From assembly GCA_005880395.1 (NCBI GenBank), contig VBHQ01000047.1:1-36371 (forward strand): DNA of 36,371 nucleotides, written 5' to 3'. The stretch comes from Chloroflexota bacterium (lineage in GTDB: Bacteria; Chloroflexota; Dormibacteria; CF-121). Positions 22,224 through 31,875 of the stretch are shown one piece after another. Position 1 is the stretch's first letter. Every line of letters starts with the position of its first letter. Below the pieces are notes generated by a model. The model was not told where the DNA came from. It searched no databases and saw nothing but the letters and a program-made list of their open reading frames with translations. The translations under genes were made by a program, and so were the position numbers.

Positions 22224-23471
22224 CTAAAAGGCGCTGACGTCGGCGTAGGCCGGTTCACCATGTTGTGAGAGATCGAGGCCGAGCGCTTCTTCGTCTTCCC
22301 CGACACGCAGGGGAACGATCAGGTTGACGAGCTTGAGGATCGCGAAGGTTCCAATGATCGACCAGCCCCATGAGGCGCCGATCGCGACCAGCTGGATCAG
22401 GGCCTGCTTTGGATTGCCGTAGAAGAGCCCGTTGGCGCCGGCCGTATTGATCGCGACCGTGGCGAACAGGCCGGTGGCCAGCGCGCCCCAGGTGCCGCCG
22501 ATGCCGTGGACGGCCCAGACATCGAGCGCATCGTCCACCCGGATCCGCTCACGAAGCTGGATGGCGGCGTAGCAGACGACGCCGGCGCCGAAGCCGATCA
22601 CGATCGCGCCCATCACGTTGACGAAGCCGGACGCCGGAGTGATCGCCACCAGGCCGGCGACGGCACCCGCGGCGGCGCCCAGGACGCTCGGCTGCCGTTT
22701 GTGCCACCAGCTGACGGTCATCCAGGTCAGCGCCGCCATGGCGGTCGCCGTGTTGGTCACGACGAACGCGCTGGTCGCCAGCGTGCCGGACGTCACGGCG
22801 CTTCCCGCGTTGAAGCCGAACCATCCGAACCAGAGCAGGCAGGCGCCGAGTACGGTCATGGTCGCGTTATGGGGCTCGAACTTCCCCTGGCCGAAGCCGA
22901 TCCGTCGACCCAGCACGAGCGCTGCCACCAGCGCGGAGACGCCGGAGCTGATATGGACGACCGTGCCACCGGCGAAGTCGAGCGTGCCGAGGTTGTGCAG
23001 CCAGCCGCCCGCGCCCCAGACCCAGTGCGCGATCGGGTCGTACACGAACGTGGCCCACAAGAGCGAGAACAGCACGAAGGCCTTGAAGCGTTGTCGCTCG
23101 GCGAAGGCGCCGCTGATCAGGGCCGGCGTGATGACCGCGAACATCATCTGAAACAGCATGTAGGCCTGGTGCGGAATGGTCGGCGCGTAATCGGCGTTCG
23201 GTGTCAGGCCGACGTGGTTCAGGCCAACCCAGTCGAGGCCGCCGATAATGTGCGCCTTGTCCGGCCCAAAGGCCAGGCTGTAGCCCCACAACACCCACTG
23301 GACGCTGATCAGGCACAGGATGAAAAAGCTGTGCATGATCGTCGAGAGCACGTTCTTCCGCCGGACCAGCCCGCCATAGAAGAATCCGAGGGCGGGCGTC
23401 ATCAACATGACGAGCGCCGCCGACATCAGGACCCAGGCGGTATCGCCACTGTCGATTTTCATGCCCGGCAT
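22224..23471 (-). CDS. amt: Ammonium transporter (Amt/MEP/Rh)
   Basis: 415 residues from ATG 23471 (or 412 from ATG 23462). Eleven-helix Amt pattern: DTAWVLMSAALVMLMTPALGFFYGGLVRRKN, FAVITPALISGAFAER, then DFAGGTVVHISSGVSALVAA with the first pore His. The second pore His is in VHGIGGTWGALATGLFA. Conducts NH4+/NH3 across the cytoplasmic membrane. The usual glnK partner is absent; a small membrane protein follows instead. No ribosome site precedes either ATG. Confidence 0.95.
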   Translation of the reverse strand: MPGMKIDSGDTAWVLMSAALVMLMTPALGFFYGGLVRRKNVLSTIMHSFFILCLISVQWVLWGYSLAFGPDKAHIIGGLDWVGLNHVGLTPNADYAPTIPHQAYMLFQMMFAVITPALISGAFAERQRFKAFVLFSLLWATFVYDPIAHWVWGAGGWLHNLGTLDFAGGTVVHISSGVSALVAALVLGRRIGFGQGKFEPHNATMTVLGACLLWFGWFGFNAGSAVTSGTLATSAFVVTNTATAMAALTWMTVSWWHKRQPSVLGAAAGAVAGLVAITPASGFVNVMGAIVIGFGAGVVCYAAIQLRERIRVDDALDVWAVHGIGGTWGALATGLFATVAINTAGANGLFYGNPKQALIQLVAIGASWGWSIIGTFAILKLVNLIVPLRVGEDEEALGLDLSQHGEPAYADVSAF

Positions 23472-23572
23472 TGTCCGACGAGAGCCGGGTCAGGCGTAAT
23501 GGACCGGCGTCACGGAAATGTCGTGTACTTCTTCGTGCGCCGGGCACAAATGTCCCCCATGGCCGGGGAGGG

Positions 23573-24244
23573 TCAGAGTGCCGTTTTATGCATCCAGGTG
23601 CGCTTGTCGTGGCAGAAGTGAACCGCCGTCGGCTTCACCTCTCGCAGGCGTTGCAGGGACCGCAGCGCCGCCGGCATGTCGTCCATCATCGGCCCCTGCG
23701 GCGGCTTGCCCTCGAACATCTCGACCGTCCAGCAGGCATCGCCGGCGATCAGCGCCGGGCCGTCCGTCGTTTCGATCTCGATGCTGTGATGGCCAATGGT
23801 GTGGCCTGGGGTCGTGACCACCCGCACGCCTGGAACGACCTCGGCGTCACCATCGAGCAGCTCGAAACGCGCGCCCGCGTACTCGAGCCAGGCGGCCGGC
23901 GTTTCGTACTGTTGGCGATTCTCCCACTCGCGATGCTGCAAATACTCCGGCGCCTGCGGAAAGACGGCATTCTGGCCGCAATGATCGAAATGCAGGTGCG
24001 AGTTGATCACCCAGCGAATATCGGACGGGTGGATATCATGCCGCGCAAGCGCATCCGCGACCGAGGCGTTGACCGGGCGATAGTCCTTGATCAATTCCAG
24101 CGGCGTTCCATAGCCGGTGTCGACGAGGCCGGCGCCATCGGGATGCTTGATGAGAAAGCCGTGGACCGGAATCTGCATCTTCAGGTACGAGAGCCACAGC
24201 CTGCCGAGGTTCAAGCGAACGATGGCATCGGGCGCGAGCGGCAC
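23573..24244 (-). CDS. MBL-fold hydrolase (AHL-lactonase-like)
   Basis: 223 residues from GTG 24244. The metallo-beta-lactamase ligands are complete: SHLHFDHCG (HxHxDH), TPGHTIGHHS, GDACW and a final His in HFCHDKRTW. The order and the N-terminal NLGRLWLSYLKMQIPVHGFLIKHPDG resemble N-acyl-homoserine-lactonase-type hydrolases, but substrate is not fixed by these motifs. TAGCAT ends 6 nt before the GTG and no ribosome site is visible, so it is likely leaderless. It stands alone between amt and the DUF1501 gene. Confidence 0.87.
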   Translation of the reverse strand: MPLAPDAIVRLNLGRLWLSYLKMQIPVHGFLIKHPDGAGLVDTGYGTPLELIKDYRPVNASVADALARHDIHPSDIRWVINSHLHFDHCGQNAVFPQAPEYLQHREWENRQQYETPAAWLEYAGARFELLDGDAEVVPGVRVVTTPGHTIGHHSIEIETTDGPALIAGDACWTVEMFEGKPPQGPMMDDMPAALRSLQRLREVKPTAVHFCHDKRTWMHKTAL

Positions 24245-24291
24245 GCGCTGATGCTACACACGAGAAATCCGGTGACCCTGACGACGCGCGA

Positions 24292-25399
24292 CTAGGCCTT
24301 CAGCAGCGGCAGCATCTCGAAATGCCCACCGAGCAGGTCGGACGCGGGAGCCTTCAGGTAATCCTGAAGCACCGAGGCATAGACCGACCGGAAGTCGGTC
24401 GTGAATTTCAGGTTGCCGTTGTCGAGGTCACTCAGGCTCGGTTCTGAGCCGTAGAGCCCGCCCTTGACCGGGGCACCCAGGAGGAACATCGGCGCGGCGG
24501 TTCCATGGTCGGTCCCGGCGCTGCCGTTCTCGTTGACGCGACGGCCGAACTCCGACCAGGTCATGACCATGACGCGATCGGCCAGGCCGTGGCCCGCCAG
24601 GTCCTGCATGAACGCGGCGAGCGCCTGGTCCATTCACCGGATAGGCCGCCTTTGCCTGATAACTCGCATCGGTCGCCTGCAGGGCATGGGATGCCTGGAG
24701 CGCCTCGCTCAAGGTGGTGTCGAGCAGCGCGCCGAACGGCGCCGGTCCGCTGCTTTTGAAGGCGCCATAGAACCTCATCAGCGGGTTCTCGACGTCGACC
24801 TGGGTGCCATGCTCATTGACCGGCTGCAGCCTGAGGCCTTTCACCGAGCTCAGCGCCGTGACCGGTGTTTTCGACCGCATTTCCGGCGGGACGAGCGAGC
24901 CGGCGCTGATGCCTTCCAGTGCGTGGTTCGGCGATTCGCCAACCTGGTCCAGGTAGTTCAGATAGCGCCCGAGCCAGCCGTCGCCGATCCCGCCCTGGAC
25001 GTTTGCCGTCTCCCAGATCGACATCGAGGCAAAGTGCGACAGGCTCGCGTTCGGATAGCCAACGCCCTGGACGATCGCGAGCTGTCCGGCGTCCCAACTG
25101 GCCTTCAGCCCCTTGAGGTTCGGATGCAGGCCGACGTGATTGTTCAGCGTCAACACGCCCTGGTCCTGCCGCAGCGTGGGCCGGGCGTCATGGTAGGCGC
25201 CGTCCTGGTACGGGATCAGCGTATTGAGGCCGTCGTTGCCGCCGGCCAGCTGCACCAGGACGAGGATCCGGCTGTTTGGCGAGGCGTTCGGTGAGTCTGC
25301 CGCCGCGGCGGCAACGCCGTTGGCGAACACCGACGGCACCGTCGAGCCGGCCATCACCGGGAGCAAACCCTGCTTCAGAAAGTCACGCCGGCTAAACAT
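24292..25399 (-). pseudogene. DUF1501 Tat-exported protein, internal deletion with frame change
   Basis: It opens MFSRRDFLKQGLLPV, a twin-arginine signal, followed by the DUF1501 blocks LVQLAGGNDGLNTLIPY and LVPPEMRSKT-type text. At about residue 255 (AKAAYP, plus ~24645) family sequence stops and resumes in another frame at MDQALAAFMQDLAGHG, with MTWSEFGRRVNENGSAGTDHGTAAPMFLLG and the normal end. By comparison with relatives, about 40 residues between the two parts are missing; the 1108-nt span is not a multiple of three. DUF1501 proteins are alkaline-phosphatase-fold exported proteins nearly always paired with DUF1800, as here. The deletion may be real or an assembly fault. Confidence 0.8.
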
Positions 25400-25414
25400 T
25401 GCCCCTCATCTCCA

Positions 25415-26758
25415 TTAGTTCAGTTGAAATTCCGGCGTCGCCATCACCATGAAGAGCAGCCCGGCCTGGTCGCCGGGATGCTCCTTCGCGTAAGCCTGCA
25501 GCGCGTCTTTCGTGGATTGGCTGACGTTGGCGTCCACGAGCGTGTGCAACAGCTGGTCAAGCGACTGAGCCGGCAACGCCACAGTCATGCGCTGGGCGGC
25601 CGCGTTGGCAAAGTTGATACGGGCGAGCAGCGTCGAGCCGTTGATCCATGACGTCCCGCCCGGCCAGCCCGCCACGTTCGGCGGATAGAACAACAGCTGT
25701 CCCATCGGCGCCATCGCCTGTGCGGCGAGCACGTAGCTCCGCTCGTCCGCTCCGCTGGCCTTGATCGTTTGCGCGACGAGCTCGGCCGGGCTCTTGACCA
25801 GGGCGCGGTAGACCTTCTCCGAATAAAACGCGTTGGTACTGAGGCGCTCGGCCGTCGCGCGCAGCGGCACCAGCATCTCGATGATGTCGTCGCCAGTGAA
25901 ATTCCCCGTCTTACGCATGAAGGTCTTGCTGGCGTCGTCATGGAGCCGCGGAACGAAGGTCGAGCCCGTCGTCAGTCGCAACTGGCGGGCGCCCGTTAGG
26001 GTCCATCCGGTAAAGGCGCGCGCCGACTCGCGAACATCAATTTCGGTGTAGTGCCCGACGCCGGTCGTGAACAGCTCCATCAGCTCGCGCGCATAGTTCT
26101 CGTTCGGCTTGCCCTTCCGGTTCGTTTCCGTATCGAGGTAGACCATCATCGCCGGGTCTTTGGAGACGGCCTTCAGCAAATCGTCGAAATTGCCAAGTGC
26201 CATCGATCGGAAGAGCGCGTTCTGGGTGAACACCTGTGCCGGCCCCGCCTTGTCCAGCCCGCTGGTGAGCAGCCCGTGCCAGAACAGCGTCATCTTTTCT
26301 TCCAGCGGCCGGGCGGTCTCCGTCATGCGCTGCAGCCACCACCCCTGGATGGCCCCGGCACTGGCGGCAGGCCGCGCGCCGCTGAAGTCGATGATGGGCA
26401 GCTTCGTGTCCAGTGCCGCGTTCGAAACTTTCTGATAATCGAGCAAGGCCGTCGTTGCCGCGGTCGTTCCCATCGTGGCGTAACGATCCAGCTCGCCCGG
26501 CGTCGCCCCGAAGCCCGCTCGTCGCAGCAGATGGCTGACTCGAACCCGCTCATCCCTCAAGGCTCCCGGGTAGCCGTGGGTAAGGTCGCGGACCCGGTCC
26601 ATGACCTGGGTCAGGTCGTTGCCCTTCCAGAGCACCGCGACCGCGGTGGCTGCCGCCGCCGCACCTCCAGTGGCGAGAACGGTCCGACGAGATACGCGCC
26701 GCTTCCACGCCGGCATTCGCGCCGGCGCCGATGACGCCACGGTTGGGACGTGGTCCAT
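25415..26758 (-). CDS. DUF1800 Tat-exported protein
   Basis: 447 residues. The N-terminus has a twin-arginine signal (SRRTVLATGGAAAAATAVAV). DUF1800 landmarks: HLLRRAGFGATPGELDRY, MTLFWHGLLTSGLDK, QNALFRSMALGNFDDLL, NENYARELMELFTTGVGHYTE and GTSWINGSTLLARINF. It precedes the DUF1501 gene by ~15 nt, the standard two-gene unit. Function is unknown; the pair is exported and frequent in soil bacteria. Confidence 0.92.
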   Translation of the reverse strand: MDHVPTVASSAPARMPAWKRRVSRRTVLATGGAAAAATAVAVLWKGNDLTQVMDRVRDLTHGYPGALRDERVRVSHLLRRAGFGATPGELDRYATMGTTAATTALLDYQKVSNAALDTKLPIIDFSGARPAASAGAIQGWWLQRMTETARPLEEKMTLFWHGLLTSGLDKAGPAQVFTQNALFRSMALGNFDDLLKAVSKDPAMMVYLDTETNRKGKPNENYARELMELFTTGVGHYTEIDVRESARAFTGWTLTGARQLRLTTGSTFVPRLHDDASKTFMRKTGNFTGDDIIEMLVPLRATAERLSTNAFYSEKVYRALVKSPAELVAQTIKASGADERSYVLAAQAMAPMGQLLFYPPNVAGWPGGTSWINGSTLLARINFANAAAQRMTVALPAQSLDQLLHTLVDANVSQSTKDALQAYAKEHPGDQAGLLFMVMATPEFQLN

Positions 26759-26927
26759 GGTGGTGAGCCTAAGAGCCTGGTGTTAGTCCGCCCTGAGAGG
26801 GCCCTGAGAAGAACAACCTGAAAAACGGCGATCGTCTTTCGCCGGTCGCGCCGGCGCCGCGGCAGCCTGACGACCTGCCTTCATATACTGGCCACGAGGG
26901 GCCATCGCGGCGCAGGAGGGCGTTCAC

Positions 26928-29900
26928 ATGGCAGTCGAGCGTGAGGGGGGACTCGGCCTCGGCACGCTGGGACGTTTGGGGATGGCGCCCCAACCGATGT
27001 CCCACGAGTCGATCGTCAAGGCGCCGCGCACGCGCGCCGCGGACAAAGTCGTGGAGTCGGTCTGTCCCTATTGCGCCGTCGGCTGCGGCCAGCTCGTTTA
27101 CGTCAAAGACAAGACCATCATCGATATCGAGGGAAACCCCAACTCGCCCATCAACGAGGGAACCCTTTGCCCCAAAGGCGCCGCCACCTATCAGTACGTG
27201 GTCAATCCGCATCGCGTCAAGACCGTGCGCTATCGGGCGCCCCACTCCGACCACTGGGAAGATCGGCCGCTTGAGTGGGCGATGGACCGGATCGCGAAGC
27301 TGATCCAGGAGACTCGGGAGAAGACCTTCCTCGAGCGGAGCGCCGACGGCAAACTCGTCAACCAGACCCAGGGAATCGCGACGCTCGGTGGCGCCACGAT
27401 GGACAACGAAGAAAACTATCTGATCAAGAAGCTGTTCAACGGCGGCCTGGGCGTGGTCTCGATCGAGAACCAGGCCCGTATATGACATAGCGCGACCGTC
27501 CCCGGTCTGGGGACAAGCTTCGGACGAGGCGGGGCAACGCAGTTCTTGCAGGACCTCGCCAATGCCGATGCCATCTTGATCATGGGCAGCAACATGGCCG
27601 AGGCCCACCCGGTGGGCTTCCGCTGGCCGATGAAAGCGAAAGAAAAAGGCGCGACTCTGATCCACGTCGATCCACACTTCAGCCGGACATCGGCCTGCTG
27701 CGATCTCTACGTGCCCACGCGTGCGGGCACCGACATCGCCTTCCTGGGCGGCCTGATCAATTACGTGCTGAGCAACGATCTGTGGTTCAAGGACTATGTG
27801 GTTGCCTATACGAACGCTTCGAGCATCGTCAGCGATCAATACCGGGACACCGAGGACCTCGACGGCATGTTCTCGGGATTCGATGCGAGCACCCACAAGT
27901 ACGACAACAGCAGCTGGGTGTATCAGGGCCCCGCGATGGAGGGCCCGGAAGACGCGGCGTCGCACTCCGGCCACGGTCAGGAGGGCACCAGCCCCGCCAA
28001 GCACCAGCCAGATCGTGACGAGACGCTGCAGCATCCGCGCTGCGTCTTCCAGATCCTCAAGCGTCATTACGCCCGCTACACGCCCGAGATGGTCGAACGC
28101 ATCTGTGGTGTGCCGCAGGATTTGTTCCTGCGCGTCGCCGAGACCCTGACCAAAAACTCGGGCCGCGAGCGGACGACAGCGATTTGTTATGCCGTGGGCT
28201 GGACGCAGCAGAGTTACGGCCCACAGATCATTCGCGCCGCCGGCATTCTCCAGCTGCTCCTCGGCAACATGGGGCGGCCGGGTGGCGGCATCATGGCGCT
28301 CCGCGGCCATGCCTCGATCCAGGGCTCGACCGACGTGCCGACGCTGTTTGATCTGCTGCCCGGCTATCTCCCCCAACCGGCCAGCTTCAAAGATGATCAA
28401 ACGCTCGAAAGCTACTTGAAAGGCGCCACGGTCAAGGGTGGGTACTGGAACAACCTTCCGAAGTTCATGGTCTCGATGCTGAAGGCCTGGTATGGCGAGG
28501 CTGCCAGAAAAGACAATCAATTCGGCTACGACTGGCTGGGCAAGATCACGGGCGATCATTCGCACATCGCGACCGCGGCGGCGATGGCGGATGGGAAAGT
28601 CAGCGGCTTCATCGTCTTCGGCCAGAACCCCGCAGCGGGCAGCCCGCATGCATCGCTGCAGCGCAAGGCGCTCAAGCAGCTCGACTGGATGGTCGCCATC
28701 GATCTCTACGAGACCGAGACCGCGGCCTTCTGGTACGCCGGTCCGGAGCGGCCGAACCCAAGCGACATCAAGACCGAGGTCTTCTTGATCCCGACCGCGG
28801 CGCCGGCCGAGAAGGACGGGACCTTCACCAACACCCAGCGGCTGCTGCAGTTTCACGACAAGGCCGTCGACCCGCCCGGGGATGCGCGATCCGACCTCTG
28901 GTTCGTCTATCACCTCGGGCGAAGACTGAAAGATCTCTACCGCGACTCGACCAGGCCGCGCGATCAGGGGCTACTGAATCTGACCTGGGATTACCTGCCC
29001 GACCGCCCTGGTCCTGAGTTTCGAATCCAGGATGAGCCCTCGGCCGAGAAGGTCCTCAAGGAGATCAACGGTCGTACCGTTAGCGACGGGAAGCTGCTCA
29101 AGGACTTCGAGCACCTCAAAGCGGATGGCTCGACCGCCTGCGGCGTGTGGATCTATTGCGGCGTCTTCCCCGAAGAGGGAAAAAACAAGGCCCGAAATCG
29201 GACGCCAACTCCCGACAACTATGTCTCTCCTGAATGGGGCTTTGCGTGGCCCGCCAACCGCCGCATCCTATATAACCGGGCCTCGGCGGATCCCGCCGGC
29301 AAACCGTGGTCGGAGCGCAAGAAATATATCTACTGGGATGCGGCCAAGAAGCGCTGGACCGGTCCCGATGTGCCCGACTTCCCGCAAACCAAGGCGCCCG
29401 ACACCCCGGCGAAACCAGAGGGGCACGGCATGGAGCTGCACTCCGGCGCGGATCCGTTCAGCCTCAAGCCCGATGGGCGTGGCTGGCTGTTCGCTCCCAG
29501 TGGGCTGAAAGACGGGCCCTTACCGACGTTCTATGAGCCGCTCGAATCGCCCGTTACCAACCTTCTCTATGACCAGCAGAGCAGCCCGGCCGTCAACCGG
29601 GTGCCGCGCAAGGACAACCCGTTCAGTCCACCCGGCGATCCACGATTCCCCTACGTCGCCACGACCTACCGGGTGACCGAGCAATATCTCTCGGGGGTCA
29701 TGTCTCGTTGGGTCCCCTGGCTGTCCGAGTTGATGCCGGAGATGTTTGCCGAGATCAGCCCCGAGCTCGCCGCCGAGCGCGGCGTCAAGAATGGTGAATG
29801 GATCGTGGTCAGCTCGGTGCGGAAAGAGATCGAGTGCCGCGCGCTGGTCACCAGGCGGGTCCACCCCCTGGCCGTCGACGGCCGGACCATACACGTCGTC

Positions 29901-30044
29901 GGGTTGCCGATTCACTTTGGTTATAAGGGCCTCGTCAAAGGAGCGATGGTGAACGATCTCGTCGCCTTGAGCGAAGAACCGAACGTCTACATCCAGGAGG
30001 ACAAGGCGTTCACTTGCAATGTCCGTCGCGGCCGTCTCTCATGA
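26928..30044 (+). CDS. fdhA: Selenocysteine-containing molybdenum/tungsten formate dehydrogenase, catalytic subunit
   Basis: 1038 residues when the in-frame TGA at 27483-27485 is read as selenocysteine (residue 186); ATG 26928 sits behind AGGAGGG. The N-terminal 4Fe-4S motif is CPYCAVGCGQLVY with the last Cys in LCPKG. The active site reads ENQARI-Sec-HSATVPGLGTSFGRGG, matching E. coli FdnG/FdoG, where the same position is Sec before His. Downstream the frame stays open with ILIMGSNMAEAHPVGFRW, HVDPHFSRT, GRPGGGI and the C-terminal molybdopterin domain to 30044. Known reaction: formate to CO2 with electrons passed to FdhB. Unlike FdnG it has no twin-arginine signal, so it may face the cytoplasm. 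fdhB overlaps it by 4 nt. Without recoding it would appear as two ORFs. Confidence 0.95.
27483..27514 (+). promoter_or_regulatory. Selenocysteine UGA codon and bacterial SECIS hairpin
   Basis: The TGA (27483-27485) is followed after 12 nt by GTCCCC-GGTCT-GGGGAC (27498-27514): a perfect 6-bp stem with a GGTCT loop. E. coli fdhF has an 11-nt gap, a 17-nt hairpin and a GGUCU loop, so spacing, size and loop all match. This is the element recognised by SelB. Confidence 0.95.
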
Positions 30045-30883
30045 TCGAGGCCTATCAGCGCGTCATGAACGTCGAATCGCCACCGGCGCCGAAGACGCCG
30101 AAAGGCTTTTTCACGGACACGAGCCTGTGCATCGGCTGCAAGGCCTGCGAGGTCGCCTGCAAGCAGTGGAACCAACTGCCCGCCGACGGCTACCGGCTCT
30201 CCGGGGACAGCTACGACAACACCGGGAGATTCAGCGCCACCACCTGGCGCCATGTCGAGTTCGTCGAGCAGGCGAAGGCGAACAGCCGTCGGGATGGCCA
30301 GCGCTGGCTGATGATGTCGGACGTCTGCAAGCATTGCGCGAACGCCGCCTGCCTGGAGGCTTGTCCCACCGGGTCGCTGATTCGGACCGAGTATGGCACC
30401 GTCTATGTGCAGCAAGATATTTGCAACGGCTGCGGATTCTGCGTCCCCGCCTGCCCCTTCGGTGTGATCGATCGCGCGCCCAAGCATGGGACGTTCGAAC
30501 CGGGCACGGCGCATAAGTGCACGCTCTGCTACGACCGGCTGCGCGATGACATGACGCCCGCCTGCGCCAAGGCCTGTCCGACGGCGTCGATCCAGTTCGG
30601 TGACGTCGAGGAGCTGCAAGCACGCGCCCGCCGCCGGCTCGGCGAGCTACGAACGCGCGGTGAGAGCAGGGCTCAGCTGTACGGCATGCCGGAGAACGAA
30701 GAGGCACGCGAAGTGGGACCGCTTCACGCGTTTTTTCTCTTGCTCGACAAGCCGGCGGTCTACAACCTTCCGGAAGTCCCACGCTTGCCGCGAAAGTCGA
30801 TGGCGCAGCGCTACGCCTGGAGTGGCGCGGTCGCGATCGGCGCGGCCGTGCTTTCGGCGCTGGTCTTCGGTCGCCGTGGCTGA
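30041..30883 (+). CDS. fdhB: Formate dehydrogenase iron-sulfur subunit with C-terminal membrane anchor
   Basis: 280 residues from ATG 30041, overlapping the fdhA stop (ATGA). Four 4Fe-4S binding groups are visible: CIGCKACEVACKQW, CKHCANAACLEACP, CNGCGFCVPACPFG and CTLCYDR...CAKACP. The end has one membrane helix (SGAVAIGAAVLSALVFG) followed by RRG, as in FdnH/FdoH. It passes electrons from FdhA to the membrane subunit. The anchor orientation together with the missing Tat signal of FdhA leaves the side of the membrane open. Confidence 0.93.
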   Translation: MIEAYQRVMNVESPPAPKTPKGFFTDTSLCIGCKACEVACKQWNQLPADGYRLSGDSYDNTGRFSATTWRHVEFVEQAKANSRRDGQRWLMMSDVCKHCANAACLEACPTGSLIRTEYGTVYVQQDICNGCGFCVPACPFGVIDRAPKHGTFEPGTAHKCTLCYDRLRDDMTPACAKACPTASIQFGDVEELQARARRRLGELRTRGESRAQLYGMPENEEAREVGPLHAFFLLLDKPAVYNLPEVPRLPRKSMAQRYAWSGAVAIGAAVLSALVFGRRG

Positions 30884-31838
30884 AGCCAATCTTTCTCCCT
30901 CGCCCTCTGGGGGCTATTACAACTATCCCGTCATCCGGCGTCCGGTTTGGACCTGGGAGATTCCCGTCTACTTCTGGCTCGGCGGCATTGCCGGCGGCGC
31001 CTATCTGACCTCGAGTGCCGCGGGACTGTTCGGCGATGACGACGATCGCCGGGCAACCGGTGGCGGCTTCTACATCGCCGCCGGTGCCCTCCTTCCCTGC
31101 GCGCCGCTGTTGATTGCCGACCTCGGCCGTCCCGATCGGTTTCATTTCATGCTTCGCATCTTCAAACCGCTCTCGCCGATGAACCTCGGCGCGTGGACGC
31201 TCGCTGGTTTCACGCCGATGGCCGTGGCACGAGCCATGGCGCAAGCCGGTGGCGAGGCACGATTGCCAATGCTGCTGAGCCTGCTGTCCCGGCTGGTTCC
31301 CAGCCGCCTGCTCGAGCTTTCCGGCAGCGTGTTCGGATTGGTGCTGGCCGGCTACACCGGGGTCTTGCTTGGTGCCACCAACGTGCCGCTCTGGGCTAAA
31401 AGCAAACTGCTGCCGGGGCTGTTCACGGCGTCGGCGGTCTCAGCCGGTGCCGCGGCGGTCAGTTGGTCAGCCGAGCGCTCGGCGTCCGACAGAACCCTCG
31501 CAAAGCTCGCGACCGTCGAAACCGCGGGGACGCTCGGCGAGCTGGGACTTGCGTTCGGTTATATCCGGCAATCGGGCCGGGCGGCGCGGCCGCTGATGGC
31601 GCGACCGTACGCGCTGCCCTTCTGGGGCGGCGCCGTCGGGCTGGGCGGCATCGTCCCGCTCGTCCTGCGCCTGGCCGCGCGAGGTGGCAGCAACCGCACG
31701 AAGCGTCGGCTGGGGACCGTCGCCGCCGCCTGCACCATCATCGGATCGCTCGCGCTGCGCTGGAGCATCTTCGAAGCCGGCAAAAAATCATCCGAAGACC
31801 AGCAGGCGTCCATGGAGATGGCCACGCCCAAAGAGTGA
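30876..31838 (+). CDS. NrfD/PsrC-type membrane subunit of formate dehydrogenase
   Basis: 320 residues from GTG 30876, overlapping fdhB by 8 nt. About eight membrane helices; NrfD-family opening WTWEIPVYFWLGGIAGGAYLTSS, then LIADLGRPDRFHFMLRIFKPLSPMNLGAW and GYTGVLLGATNVPLW. NrfD proteins exchange electrons with the quinone pool and replace the haem b subunit of FdnI-type complexes. Residues 5-12 (NLSPSPSGG) look like a remnant of the dispersed repeat. No haem-ligand pattern was seen. Confidence 0.88.
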   Translation: MAEANLSPSPSGGYYNYPVIRRPVWTWEIPVYFWLGGIAGGAYLTSSAAGLFGDDDDRRATGGGFYIAAGALLPCAPLLIADLGRPDRFHFMLRIFKPLSPMNLGAWTLAGFTPMAVARAMAQAGGEARLPMLLSLLSRLVPSRLLELSGSVFGLVLAGYTGVLLGATNVPLWAKSKLLPGLFTASAVSAGAAAVSWSAERSASDRTLAKLATVETAGTLGELGLAFGYIRQSGRAARPLMARPYALPFWGGAVGLGGIVPLVLRLAARGGSNRTKRRLGTVAAACTIIGSLALRWSIFEAGKKSSEDQQASMEMATPKE

Positions 31839-31875
31839 AATCGTCGGCGGCGGCCACGCCGCTTACGATTTCGGC

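Noticed and set aside
22506-23621. 371-residue plus-strand ORF antisense to amt
   Set aside because: The protein is a His/Arg/Asp-rich shadow of a high-GC gene; amt on the minus strand is unmistakable.
27483-27485. TGA as a nonsense mutation making fdhA a pseudogene
   Set aside because: It sits at the exact catalytic Sec position, the frame continues for 852 codons and a SECIS hairpin follows.
26769-28913. 714-residue minus-strand ORF antisense to fdhA
   Set aside because: It has no recognisable domain and covers the conserved fdhA frame; it is a GC-driven shadow.
30231-31244. 337-residue minus-strand ORF antisense to fdhB and nrfD
   Set aside because: It is Arg-rich shadow sequence without family features.
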